Below are positions 44,548-52,581 of a stretch of 64,000 bases of DNA, piece after piece. Origin of the DNA: Pontibacter ummariensis (GTDB lineage Bacteria; Bacteroidota; Bacteroidia; Cytophagales; Hymenobacteraceae). Below the pieces are notes generated by a model. The model saw only the letters and a program-made list of their open reading frames with translations, searched no databases and was not told the origin of the DNA. The stretch lies in NCBI RefSeq assembly GCF_900188175.1, contig NZ_FZOQ01000001.1:372001-436000 (forward strand), written 5' to 3'. The stretch's first letter is position 1. Each line of letters begins with the position of its first letter. The translations under genes and the position numbers were made by a program.

Positions 44548-44600
44548 TTTAAAAGCAGAAAAGGCCATTGACGCGCTCAATTGCCTTTTCTGCTTTTAAA
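44548..44600. terminator. Bidirectional terminator
   Basis: 18-bp stem TTTAAAAGCAGAAAAGGC (44548-44565) with its complement (44583-44600) and a 17-nt loop, between the 69-aa gene (+) and the FAD oxidoreductase gene (-). A/T-rich ends give a T-run on both strands. Confidence 0.85.
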
Positions 44601-44612
44601 GGCCCTTCTATT

Positions 44613-45752
44613 CTATAACTGTTGCAGTACTAATGCTGCCCCTTCTTCTCCAACCAGCGAACCAATGGCAATCCCCATGCCGCTCAGTCGTATAGAGCAG
44701 CTAATCCGCTCGGATACCTTTTGAACAATAGTGGTCTTCTCAGCCCCCATGCCCATGATGCCGCTCCACCGGTGGGCTACCTCAAACGGTGTATCCGGAA
44801 GGATAATTTGGCGCAGCAGTTCCTCCAGCCTTTGCTGTACCACTGCGGTAAGGCCAAACTCAGTTGTTTCCTCTGCTTTGATGTCTAGGTTCCGGCCGCC
44901 GCCAAAAAGTACCCGGTTGCCGACGTTCCGGAAGTAATAGTAGCCTTTATCGTAGTGAAACGTGCCTTTTAGCTTAAGGCCTGGAATCGGTTCGGTGATG
45001 AGCACCTGGGCCCGGGCAGGGACGATAGAAAGCTGCGGCAGGAGCTTACGGGCAAAGCCGTTTGTCGCTACCAGGGCGGCGCGCGCTTCAATCGTAAGCC
45101 CTTGTGCCGTAGTAGCCGCTATTCCCTTCCCGTTGTCCTGTAGCTGCAAGACCTCGATACCGTTTAAGACCAGCACCCCCTCTGCCTGTACTTTCTGCGT
45201 GAGCGCCAGGATCATCCTGCCTGTGTCGATCTGGCCTTCGGCGATACTCTCTATCAAACGTTTAACCCCTTTAAAGCCAAAACTGGCGATCTTTTCATCG
45301 GCAGGCCGATACACGTTTGGCTCGCCCATGATCTTTTCCAGTTGCTTGTTCAGATAGGGGAGGGCTTCCTGGCACTGTTCGTATAGTTCATGCTGGTGTG
45401 GCTCAAACAGTTCGTAACCTCCCCAGCGGTGATAGTCGATGGCCTGGTCGCCCAGGTTCTGACGTAAACGCTGTAAGCCTTTCCAACGGCGTGCTACCTG
45501 CTGAAAGACGGCTTCCTCTGAAAGGTGGGCCAGGTCTTCCAATAACTCTGAGGGGCTGCCGAAGCAGGCAAAGCCGGCATTCTTAGAACTGGCACCTGTA
45601 GGAAGCAGGCCCCGCTCCACCACCATCACTTTCAGCTTTGGCTGGGTCTTTTTAAGGTGTAGCGCAGCATTGAGGCCTACAATGCCACTGCCTACAATAA
45701 GTACATCAATGTTGCTGAAATAGCTGTCGCGCTCCCAGTAGCTTAACTGCAT
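44613..45752 (-). CDS. FAD-dependent oxidoreductase (DAO family)
   Basis: A 379-residue flavoprotein. VDVLIVGSGIVGLNAALHLKK is the dinucleotide-binding GxGxxG motif (here VLIVGSGIVGLN) at the N-terminus, followed by the DAO-fold pattern TGASSKNAGFACFG and the C-terminal motif HRWSGIMGMGAEKTTIV...GMGIAIG. The family oxidises amines, amino acids or similar substrates with FAD. It is last in a three-gene minus-strand operon behind an alpha/beta hydrolase and an 84-aa protein (2-bp gap to the latter). The exact substrate cannot be told; the operon suggests processing of a small metabolite. It is cytoplasmic. Confidence 0.88.
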   Translation of the reverse strand: MQLSYWERDSYFSNIDVLIVGSGIVGLNAALHLKKTQPKLKVMVVERGLLPTGASSKNAGFACFGSPSELLEDLAHLSEEAVFQQVARRWKGLQRLRQNLGDQAIDYHRWGGYELFEPHQHELYEQCQEALPYLNKQLEKIMGEPNVYRPADEKIASFGFKGVKRLIESIAEGQIDTGRMILALTQKVQAEGVLVLNGIEVLQLQDNGKGIAATTAQGLTIEARAALVATNGFARKLLPQLSIVPARAQVLITEPIPGLKLKGTFHYDKGYYYFRNVGNRVLFGGGRNLDIKAEETTEFGLTAVVQQRLEELLRQIILPDTPFEVAHRWSGIMGMGAEKTTIVQKVSERISCSIRLSGMGIAIGSLVGEEGAALVLQQL

Positions 45753-45754
45753 GC

Positions 45755-46009
45755 TTAATCGTCTTGTCGGGTGTACTCGTGCTTGTAGTTGCGGGCCGTT
45801 GCCTCATCCATTAGTTCAAAGTGGGTAAGCATGATCTCTCTTTCCCCGCGGTTCAGCCCCCTGACAAAAACACCTGCAGGTGTTTCATAAACAGAGTAGT
45901 TATGCTTGCCGAAAGGGTAGAGGTTGTTGCTCTTAAGGGTAGTAGCGTTCGTCAGGTCCACCTGCTGCCCACCGGTAGTAGTTACAATAAACTTATGCTT
46001 GTTCGTCAT
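45755..46009 (-). CDS. 84-aa hypothetical protein in hydrolase/oxidoreductase operon
   Basis: An 84-residue soluble protein: a basic N-part (MTNKHKFIVTTTGGQQVDL), a Gly/Tyr-rich central part with LYPFGKHNYSVYETPAGVFVRG, and an acidic helical C-part. No family is recognised. It overlaps the upstream alpha/beta hydrolase gene by 17 bases and ends 2 bases before the oxidoreductase start, so translation is probably coupled along the operon. It may be an accessory subunit, but no sequence motif proves it. Confidence 0.6.
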   Translation of the reverse strand: MTNKHKFIVTTTGGQQVDLTNATTLKSNNLYPFGKHNYSVYETPAGVFVRGLNRGEREIMLTHFELMDEATARNYKHEYTRQDD

Positions 46010-46664
46010 AGGTGCAATCTAGTAAAATTCGACTTAAAATGGCGCTCACTTCCTCTGCCCGGTTCATGACCATCAGATGTTCCCCGCCTTTTATCTTGAT
46101 GATATCGGGCCTGTCATACAGGGGGAGTACCAGGTCAGCAGTGCCGTGCAGTTGCACAAGGCCCGGTACTACTTTCGCTTGTTGCCAGTTCAGCAGCTGT
46201 GTAAGTGCCCAACGCAGGAACAGCTCGTCCATGTCGAGGATCACACGCTTCAGCAGTTTCTTCTCAGGCCTAGTGTGCGCCCCGAAAAAAGGGGGAGCAA
46301 GCGGATAGCCGCTTTGCATTAGCCTGAAGGGCACCCGCTTTTGTAATTTCAGCTTTCCTGCCATACGGTAATACCAGGGCAGGGCGTGGCGGGTGGCTAA
46401 GCTGGAGATAAGGATAAGTTTCCGGGGCTTCAGAACCTTGGCCAGTTCAATGGCTACTATACCACCAAAAGAAAGGCCTATCAGGATGGGGGCCGGGTCC
46501 TGGATCTGCACCCGGAGCCGCTGCACAAAAGAAGACAAGGGTTCATTCACATCCGTTGGGGCTATCCAATGTACATGTTGCTGCGCCAGGTACCTGGGCA
46601 GTTTCAGGAACTGAAACATGCGCCAGTCGGCTCCTAAGCCGCTGATAAAGTAGATCGTGCTCAT
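45993..46664 (-). CDS. Alpha/beta-fold hydrolase
   Basis: A 223-residue cytoplasmic alpha/beta hydrolase. The catalytic Ser is in GLSFGG (nucleophile elbow, near residue 66), the acid in GTADLVLP and the His in GGEHLMVMN; YFISGLGADWRMFQFL forms the oxyanion strand region. The substrate is unknown, and it probably hydrolyses an ester or thioester. It is the first gene of the minus-strand operon hydrolase/84-aa/FAD oxidoreductase, overlapping the next gene by 17 bp. Confidence 0.88.
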   Translation of the reverse strand: MSTIYFISGLGADWRMFQFLKLPRYLAQQHVHWIAPTDVNEPLSSFVQRLRVQIQDPAPILIGLSFGGIVAIELAKVLKPRKLILISSLATRHALPWYYRMAGKLKLQKRVPFRLMQSGYPLAPPFFGAHTRPEKKLLKRVILDMDELFLRWALTQLLNWQQAKVVPGLVQLHGTADLVLPLYDRPDIIKIKGGEHLMVMNRAEEVSAILSRILLDCTYDEQA

Positions 46665-46877
46665 AGCTAGCCTATACGTGATATGGCGGGAGTATTTTAA
46701 AAACTGCTCATGCAGAAGGGACAGACTTTAACGGAGTCCTAAACGATAAAAGCCATAATGCCTCTTTGGGGCGTGTAGCAGGGAAAACGGCCATTCTCTG
46801 TTAATCTTATTTTCGGGCTTGTTCGCGGAAGAAATACACCAGTTGGTATAAAAGGGTAGTAAAGCATGCAACAGTAC

Positions 46878-46909
46878 TTTGCTATGCATAGTACTGTATA
46901 GTATATTTG
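46878..46909 (+). promoter_or_regulatory. Bacteroidota-type promoter of the 67-aa gene
   Basis: TTTG at 46878-46881, a 20-bp spacer, TATATTTG at 46902-46909; the start codon is 40 bp downstream at 46949. It is one of the best consensus matches in the window. Confidence 0.65.
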
Positions 46910-46948
46910 CAATAACAAAATGATGTAAAACATATAAATGATAAAGCT

Positions 46949-47152
46949 ATGAAAATCTTAATTGTTCTTTTCGCCTCTTTTTTTGGTTTTGGTTTAGCTG
47001 TGCAGGAAACAGTAAGTGTAGATAAGCCAGCAGAAGTAATAACAGTAAAGTCAAACGTTCCTGCAACAGAAGTGGAGCGACCCGTTATGGACGTGATGCT
47101 GGATACAGTGGAAATATCCGTAGTAGCGCCTGCTGCCATTGCTGCAAAGTAA
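46949..47152 (+). CDS. Small exported peptide, 67 aa
   Basis: A 67-residue protein: a hydrophobic N-terminus MKILIVLFASFFGFGLAVQ resembling a signal peptide, then a mature part rich in Val, Glu, Ala and Pro. No family is recognised. It has a very good promoter and ends just before a hairpin, supporting expression. It could be a small periplasmic protein or a precursor of a secreted peptide. It has a low-complexity, tandem-like V-x-V pattern (EVITVKSNVPATEVERPVMDVML). Confidence 0.55.
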   Translation: MKILIVLFASFFGFGLAVQETVSVDKPAEVITVKSNVPATEVERPVMDVMLDTVEISVVAPAAIAAK

Positions 47153-47154
47153 AA

Positions 47155-47196
47155 GGCAGCTGAGGATAGGGCATTTGCTACTAATCCTCAGCTGCC
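47155..47196. terminator. Hairpin after the 67-aa gene
   Basis: 13-bp stem GGCAGCTGAGGAT (47155-47167) with its complement (47184-47196) and a 16-nt loop, directly after the stop of the 67-aa gene. There is no long T-run, so termination is likely but not certain. Confidence 0.5.
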
Positions 47197-47323
47197 GGCT
47201 GGCAGCGCTTATCTTTGCCTGCATAAATGGCAGGCCTTCAGGTCACCCCAATGCTAAAAAGCTCTCCTGGAGCTTTGCAGCAAGTTGTTGTTACAGGAGC
47301 CTGATTTCTTGCGGCAGCTGCCA

Positions 47324-47791
47324 TTAACTTGCTTCGCCAGAGGCCTTACAGGCAAGCAGCCACTCCTCGGCAGCGCTTCTGTCCTGAAAGTTGTACGTCT
47401 GCAAGTCTGGGATGCTACGGGTATAAAGGTCCCTGGCCGACAGCATGCTAAACATGTTATTGGAGTAGACATGGGCAACACAGCGAAGCCCGGCCTTTAC
47501 TGCTTTAGGGAACCACTCAAACTCCAGCCAGTCGTTGGCCTCTGACCAATCGCCTGTAGCTCCCGTCTTATCGTTCAGCAACTTGGGGCTGTCTGAGTTA
47601 CGCAAAAGTGCCAGATAAACTTTAGAAGCCGTGATCACATCATCCGCGGTAAGATGCCCCGACCACTTCGCCTCTATATATCCAGGGTGAAGCATGATGG
47701 TAACAAAGGTACCGCCTCCCAGGTCCGTAAGCAGTACTGGATCCGGCCAGGCGGCTATCAGGTCACTAAATTCTGTGTAATAGGTTTCCAT
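47324..47791 (-). CDS. Uncharacterised soluble protein, STAS-like
   Basis: A 155-residue protein, METYYTEFSDLIAAWPDPVLLTDLGG..., with alternating strands and helices of the type seen in SpoIIAA/STAS-like small domains (AKWSGHLTADDVITASKVYLALLRNS, then SPKLLNDKTG). That similarity is a guess from secondary-structure pattern. I prefer ATG 47791 because the region upstream, to an ATG at 47938, is basic and unlike a domain. There is no signal peptide. A short gap upstream separates it from a lipoprotein gene on the same strand. Confidence 0.55.
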   Translation of the reverse strand: METYYTEFSDLIAAWPDPVLLTDLGGGTFVTIMLHPGYIEAKWSGHLTADDVITASKVYLALLRNSDSPKLLNDKTGATGDWSEANDWLEFEWFPKAVKAGLRCVAHVYSNNMFSMLSARDLYTRSIPDLQTYNFQDRSAAEEWLLACKASGEAS

Positions 47792-48034
47792 GCATGCGCG
47801 CGTAAGTGGAAGAGTCGCCTTAATGCAATTATTAGGTGAGGTTTGCAAGACTTGTACGGGTGTTGGGGCAAAAAGGAGGCGCCAAGGGGAGATAATCTGT
47901 ACAACACACCCTCCATGAACCGGAATAGGCAGCGTCACGCGTCAGTAAAGGAGAGTCTAAGCTTCAGGGTACCAGAGAAGACTTGTTTCAGAAATAAAAT
48001 AACTTAAATAGATAAGGCAGGTTAGCGCCAGGAG

Positions 48035-48412
48035 CTAGTCCAGCACGCGAACGGCCTTCGCATACCCTTCCATAGGGGACTCCAGAATACCCTCCTCAAA
48101 CCAAATATGTACTTCACTGCCTACCCTTACCTGTGCCAGGGGCAGTTCCTCTCCTGTTGCATTTTCGAGTAAGGTGTTTTCATCTATCCTGATAATAGCC
48201 GCCGGGTAGTCTGCTGCAATGCCTTCCATGGCCTTTACTTGTACTGTTGCCAGGATGGCATCAATTTTAGCAGACCGCTCGACCTCGGAGACACTGCCGT
48301 GCACATCCGGAAGGGTGGTAGGGATGCGTTTCGGTTCATCTCCTCCGCAAGCGCAGGCTAACAGGAGGAGTATCAGGTACCAATAAGATATTTTTATAGG
48401 CTTTGTAATCAT
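48035..48412 (-). CDS. Small lipoprotein with DUF3221-like domain
   Basis: A 125-residue lipoprotein: signal peptide, then lipobox LACAC with Cys about residue 22, then GGDEPKRIPTTLPDVHG. The C-terminal part, AAIIRIDENTLLENATGEELPLAQVRVGSEVHIWFEEGILESPMEGYAKAVRVLD, looks like the DUF3221 small beta-barrel (OB-like) domain, which often ends this way. The function is unknown. It is cell-envelope located. It is separated by 165 bp from the next minus-strand gene with the 27-aa ORF between. Confidence 0.7.
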   Translation of the reverse strand: MITKPIKISYWYLILLLLACACGGDEPKRIPTTLPDVHGSVSEVERSAKIDAILATVQVKAMEGIAADYPAAIIRIDENTLLENATGEELPLAQVRVGSEVHIWFEEGILESPMEGYAKAVRVLD

Positions 48413-48494
48413 TCGTTTTATAAGGTGGGAGTTTCCTCATTTGTGGCCAGGGTGAGCAGGGTGCCTTGCCCGCTCATTTGGTCTTGCTGCCCTC

Positions 48495-48578
48495 TTAATG
48501 CTTTGGCGTTTGTGATTTAAACCAAATGATACCAATAATAAGGGCAATCGCTAGTACAATTAACAACATCAGAGTCAT
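48495..48578 (-). CDS. 27-aa single-span membrane protein (small ORF)
   Basis: ATG at 48578, stop at 48495-48497, 27 residues: MTLMLLIVLAIALIIGIIWF then KSQTPKH, one hydrophobic transmembrane segment followed by a basic tail. A purine-rich stretch (complement of CTTTCTTTTTTTT) precedes the start. It is too short for most gene finders. Its size and design are like other small bacterial membrane proteins, but coding cannot be proved from one sequence. Confidence 0.4.
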   Translation of the reverse strand: MTLMLLIVLAIALIIGIIWFKSQTPKH

Positions 48579-48621
48579 AAGCTTTCTTTTTTTTAGAGTT
48601 AAGGTGTTGAGTATTGTACTA

Positions 48622-48663
48622 AATAAAAAGCCCTCATGTTGCAACGCGTTACAACATGAGGGG
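48622..48663 (-). terminator. Terminator for the 234-aa membrane protein
   Basis: 11-bp stem CCCTCATGTTG (48631-48641) with CAACATGAGGG (48652-48662) and a T-rich tail on the minus strand (complement of AAATAAAAAG). Confidence 0.75.
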
Positions 48664-48691
48664 GCCTGGTACAAACTAAGTTGTCCTTTTC

Positions 48692-49396
48692 TCAGGCCAC
48701 GCGCAAAAACGAGTCGCCTTGCAGTGCCTTGCGAATGCGGGGCTCTGCTTCGTAATAAGACAGAAAATCACCACGACGGCAAACCTTAGCCTGAGGCTCT
48801 TGCATGAGTACCACTTTAGCTCGCTTGCCAACCGTTATCACACCAATTCCGCGGCGCTGGCAGGTATCCAGCAGGTGCTGGGCCAGCCCATTTTGGCGAA
48901 ACGTAAGGCTGCTAATGGAAATGCCCAGCCACTGCTCATTAGCGGGCAGCTTCCTTACCTCGTCTACCATGGCCGTGATCTTGTTTTGAAGATACCGTTT
49001 CTCCAGGAGGGAGTGTAGCAGAAAGGTAGTAATAGCAACCAGGACCGGAAGTAGCGTGAAGGCTAGCCAATGACCGAGCTGCAAACCCATATAAACAGTG
49101 CCTGCCATAAACAAGGTACCTGTGACATAGCGCAGTTTACTGAGCCCACGTTTTTTGTAGCGCTTGAGCAACATAGCGATGCTTTTAGACGCCCTGGTGT
49201 GAAGGGAGGCAGTAAGAACACTCTTATCAGAGTTCATGAAGGAAAAAAGACCATCGGCCACAGCGCCTTCCTTCGTCTTCTCTGCCTTATCAACTGTTAG
49301 CGTCTTAATGTCCTGGCGCTTCTGGTAGTACGCGCGCAAGTAATCGTAAGCGAAATCTTCGATGTTGCTTTCTTGTGCAGTCGGCATGTTTCTCAA
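48692..49396 (-). CDS. Hypothetical protein with two membrane segments
   Basis: A 234-residue protein. Residues 1-80 are charged and helical, with YDYLRAYYQKRQDIKTLTVDKAEKTKEGA. Two adjacent hydrophobic segments lie at about 92-130 (YVTGTLFMAGTVYMGLQLGHWLAFTLLPVLVAITTFLL), and a soluble C-part (about 135-234) carries SSLTFRQNGLAQHLLDTCQRRGIGVITVGKRAKVVL. That C-part slightly resembles PD-(D/E)xK or TIR-like cores in its strand-helix order, but without a clear catalytic motif, so I do not assign it. It is divergent from the PIG-L gene. A terminator follows. Confidence 0.6.
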   Translation of the reverse strand: MRNMPTAQESNIEDFAYDYLRAYYQKRQDIKTLTVDKAEKTKEGAVADGLFSFMNSDKSVLTASLHTRASKSIAMLLKRYKKRGLSKLRYVTGTLFMAGTVYMGLQLGHWLAFTLLPVLVAITTFLLHSLLEKRYLQNKITAMVDEVRKLPANEQWLGISISSLTFRQNGLAQHLLDTCQRRGIGVITVGKRAKVVLMQEPQAKVCRRGDFLSYYEAEPRIRKALQGDSFLRVA

Positions 49397-49626
49397 TGTT
49401 AGAGGAGACCAGCAGTGTTGTTACAGCAGCAAGCAAAGAGAAGGAGGCTTCCCATACTATCTGTTACAGCAACATCAGTCAGTTCCGAGTTCGAAATTTA
49501 GCAAGAAAAATTTGAGTTATTCTTGTACGTTGTCAAAATTATTTAGTTAACCCTGTAAATCATACTGTTAATGGTGTTGTTTTGTTATCAATAATGATTT
49601 GGATTTGATGTGGTAACAGAGATCGG

Positions 49627-49655
49627 TTTGAGCTAAAAAGTTTAATGTATTTTTG
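49627..49655 (+). promoter_or_regulatory. Bacteroidota-type promoter of the PIG-L operon
   Basis: TTTG at 49627-49630, a 17-bp spacer, TATTTTTG at 49648-49655, in the 376-bp gap between divergent genes. It would start transcription of the PIG-L gene and probably the two genes behind it. Confidence 0.6.
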
Positions 49656-49826
49656 TACAGGCAATACCGTTTATTCGGCATTTTTGGGTTGTTTGTACGC
49701 CTCAAACGCCTTTCTGTCCAAGGTATTCGGGGTGGTCTGTTATTGCTCAGCTTAATTTTCTAGATTTACAAAATGACTCCATCTCTGGAGAAGTTATTGC
49801 CTGTTATAAACGTTTCATTGTTACTT

Positions 49827-52373
49827 ATGCTAAAATACTTAAGGAGTAGCTCTGGTATCTTGTGCCTGTTGGCGCTGCTCTTCACCTGTGGTGTAACACA
49901 AGCTCAGGCTCCTGTACGGTCTTCCTCTGGTCAGGTCCTGCAAGGCCTGAAAAAGCTGAATGTATTGGGGAGCGCCTTGTATGTTGCGGCTCACCCTGAT
50001 GATGAGAATACCCGGCTGATCGCCTACCTCTCGAATGAGAAGCTCTATAATACCGGCTATCTGGCCGTAACGCGGGGTGACGGGGGGCAGAACCTGATCG
50101 GGCCGGAGATACGCGAGGAGCTGGGGTTAATCCGGACACAGGAGCTGCTGCAGGCGCGACGGACAGACGGTGGACGGCAGTTCTTTACGCGGGCGAATGA
50201 CTTCGGCTACTCCAAAGATCCGGAGGAAACCTTTACGATCTGGGACAAGGAGCAGGTATTGGCCGACATGGTGTATGTGATACGCAAGTTCAGGCCGGAC
50301 GTAATGATTACGCGCTTTCCGCCGGACGAGCGGGCCGGACACGGACACCATACGGCCTCCGCCATTTTAGCCGAAGAAGCTTTTACCGCAGCGGCTGATC
50401 CCAAGCGCTTCCCGGAGCAGCTGAAGTACGTGGACGTGTGGCAACCGAAACGCTTGCTGTGGAACACCGGGGTATGGTCTTTTAAGAGCCAGGAGGAGTT
50501 CGAAAAGCATGGGAAGGAGCTTCTTAAAGTGGATGTAGGGGGCTATAATCCGCTCCTGGGCAAGTCTTACGGGGAGATCGCCGCTGAGAGCCGCAGCATG
50601 CACAAAAGCCAGGGCTTTGGCGCCACTGGCGCAAGGGGCACTAGCATCGAGTACCTGCAGCACACGAAAGGGGATAAAGCCGAAGCTTCCCTGTTCGAGG
50701 GGATACCCACCAGCTGGAGCCGGGTAAAGGGAGGAGAAAAGGTTGGCAAGCTGATCCAGAAAGCTATTGATACCTACCGGCCTGCCGAGCCCGCCGCTGT
50801 TGTACCTACCCTGATTACAGCTAAAAAGGAATTAGACAAGCTGCCGGACAGCTATTGGAAGCGCGTGAAGCAGGAAGAGTTGCAGGACGTGATGCAGGCG
50901 GCCATGGGGCTGTACCTGGAGGTAACCGCCAACGATTTTGCCGCGACTCCGGGCCAGCCCGTAAAACTAAACGTTGAAGCGATAAACCGCTCCGCAGTAC
51001 CGGTTACGCTCCGTAAAGTAAGGTATTCCTTCTCTTCTGCCGATACAACCTTAAATAAGCCCTTGCAGAACAACGAGCCGATAAAATACAGTGCGACCAG
51101 AGTGCTCCCGAACGGTAGCGAGTCTTCTCAGCCTTACTGGTTGCGCCGTAAAGGAACCCTGGGCATGTTTGCCGTGGAGAGCCAGCAGGAGGTAGGCATG
51201 CCGGAGAATGCGCCTGCCGTACAGGCTACTTTTGACCTGACTGTCGCTGGGGAGCCGCTACAGGTAAAAGTGCCAGTTGTGTACAAGCGTACTGACCCGG
51301 TGGAGGGGGAGGTGTACCGGCCCTTTGTCATAACCCCCCCCGTGTTTGTGAACGTGGCGGAGCATGTGTATGTGTTCGCCAGCCAGGAACCAAAGCAGGT
51401 GCAGGTATTGGTGAAAGCGGGCAAGGCAAACTTAAATGGTACCCTGAAACTTCAGCTGCCGCAGGGATGGCGCTCTGTGCCAGCTGCTGTACCCTTTACT
51501 CTTCCAACGAAGGGGGCCGAACTCCCTGTAACGTTTACGGTGTACCCCCCACAGGAGCAGCAGGAAGCGGAACTAAAGGCCGTGGCTGTAGTAGAGGGCA
51601 AAGAGTATCAGCACGGCTTAAAAGTGATCAGCTACAGTCATATTCCGGCACAGGTAACCTTTCCGGATGCAACGGCCAAAATCGTGAAACTGGACCTGCA
51701 GAAGAAAGGGCAGAAAATAGGCTATCTGATGGGGGCAGGCGATGATATCCCGACAAGCCTGCAACAGATCGGCTACGATGTTACCCTTCTGCAGGACGAA
51801 GACATGCGGCTGAACAAGTTGCAGCAGTTTGATGCCATCATCCTGGGTGTACGGGCCTATAACACTGTAGACCGTTTGAAGTTTTACCAGCCTACCCTGC
51901 TGGAGTACGTGAAGCAGGGCGGCAACCTGATCGTGCAGTACAATACCAACCATAGCTTGGTGTTGCCCAATGTCGGGCCTTACCCGCTGCAACTCTCCCG
52001 CGACCGGGTGACTGTGGAGGACGCCGAAGTGCGCTTTCTGGAGCCGAATCACCCTGTGCTGAACACGCCTAACAAGATCACCCGAAAGGACTTTGAGGGT
52101 TGGGTCCAGGAGCGAGGCTTGTACTTCCCGAACGAGTGGAGCGAGGAATACCAGGCCATCCTCTCCTCAAACGACCCCGGTGAGCCGGCCCGCAAAGGAG
52201 GACTTCTGGTTGCCCCATATGGCAAAGGAAACTACATTTATACTGGGTATTCCTGGTTCAGAGAGCTGCCTGCCGGTGTGCCCGGTGCTTACCGCCTCTT
52301 TGCCAACCTGATCTCCTTGGGTAAAAATACGCCAGGAGGGGGCACAGACGCGCAATCACACTCCAATAAGTAA
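49827..52373 (+). CDS. Secreted PIG-L family deacetylase with ThuA-like C-terminal domain
   Basis: 848 residues from ATG 49827, which gives a clean signal peptide (MLKYLRSSSGILCLLALLF, ending QAQ); an upstream ATG at 49773 would add 18 residues before it. The PIG-L/LmbE domain has the zinc motif AHPDDEN near residue 55 and the later RFPPDERAGHGHHTASAILAEEAF. These enzymes remove an acetyl group from GlcNAc-type substrates. A beta-sandwich middle part is followed by a C-terminal class I amidotransferase/ThuA-like domain (about 631-840, GYLMGAGDDIPTSLQQIGYDVTLL to the end). It should act in the periplasm on a saccharide substrate. Two genes follow: a 49-aa membrane protein and a sodium:solute symporter. 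Confidence 0.9.
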   Translation: MLKYLRSSSGILCLLALLFTCGVTQAQAPVRSSSGQVLQGLKKLNVLGSALYVAAHPDDENTRLIAYLSNEKLYNTGYLAVTRGDGGQNLIGPEIREELGLIRTQELLQARRTDGGRQFFTRANDFGYSKDPEETFTIWDKEQVLADMVYVIRKFRPDVMITRFPPDERAGHGHHTASAILAEEAFTAAADPKRFPEQLKYVDVWQPKRLLWNTGVWSFKSQEEFEKHGKELLKVDVGGYNPLLGKSYGEIAAESRSMHKSQGFGATGARGTSIEYLQHTKGDKAEASLFEGIPTSWSRVKGGEKVGKLIQKAIDTYRPAEPAAVVPTLITAKKELDKLPDSYWKRVKQEELQDVMQAAMGLYLEVTANDFAATPGQPVKLNVEAINRSAVPVTLRKVRYSFSSADTTLNKPLQNNEPIKYSATRVLPNGSESSQPYWLRRKGTLGMFAVESQQEVGMPENAPAVQATFDLTVAGEPLQVKVPVVYKRTDPVEGEVYRPFVITPPVFVNVAEHVYVFASQEPKQVQVLVKAGKANLNGTLKLQLPQGWRSVPAAVPFTLPTKGAELPVTFTVYPPQEQQEAELKAVAVVEGKEYQHGLKVISYSHIPAQVTFPDATAKIVKLDLQKKGQKIGYLMGAGDDIPTSLQQIGYDVTLLQDEDMRLNKLQQFDAIILGVRAYNTVDRLKFYQPTLLEYVKQGGNLIVQYNTNHSLVLPNVGPYPLQLSRDRVTVEDAEVRFLEPNHPVLNTPNKITRKDFEGWVQERGLYFPNEWSEEYQAILSSNDPGEPARKGGLLVAPYGKGNYIYTGYSWFRELPAGVPGAYRLFANLISLGKNTPGGGTDAQSHSNK

Positions 52374-52378
52374 ATAAC

Positions 52379-52413
52379 AGCAGGAAAGGCCGAGCTTCTT
52401 TACCTTTCCTGCT
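52379..52413 (+). terminator. Hairpin between PIG-L gene and the small membrane gene
   Basis: Stem AGCAGGAAAGG (52379-52389) with CCTTTCCTGCT (52403-52413) and a 13-nt loop. There is no T-run worth calling, so it may be a weak or partial terminator or an mRNA-stability element. Confidence 0.5.
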
Positions 52414-52431
52414 TTCCAACCAACCCTTACT

Positions 52432-52581
52432 ATGAAAGACACTGATCACCCTGTCGATACGGAAGAACCTATCGAGAAACCACCTATTTTTAATAGCTGG
52501 GCCGGCATGTATTGGCTGGTACTGGGCAACCTCGCCTTCTTGATTATCTTGTTCTACGCCATCACCGAGATCTACGAATGA
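52432..52581 (+). CDS. 49-aa single-span membrane protein coupled to the symporter
   Basis: ATG at 52432, TGA at 52579-52581; the 49 residues begin MKDTDHPVDTEEPIEKPPIF, followed by a hydrophobic helix (YWLVLGNLAFLIILFYAITEI). The N-part is acidic and cytoplasmic or disordered. The stop overlaps the symporter start in the sequence ATGA (52578-52581), strong evidence that the gene is real and translationally coupled. Small membrane proteins next to SLC5-type symporters (YhdT with PanF; YjcH with ActP) are known to act as accessory subunits; this gene is similar in design but not in recognised sequence family. Confidence 0.72.
   Translation: MKDTDHPVDTEEPIEKPPIFNSWAGMYWLVLGNLAFLIILFYAITEIYE

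Noticed and set aside
48692..49396. 234-aa membrane protein considered as a nuclease or TIR-type defence effector
   Set aside because: Only a vague strand-helix likeness; no PD-(D/E)xK, TIR Glu or nearby partner gene supports a defence role.
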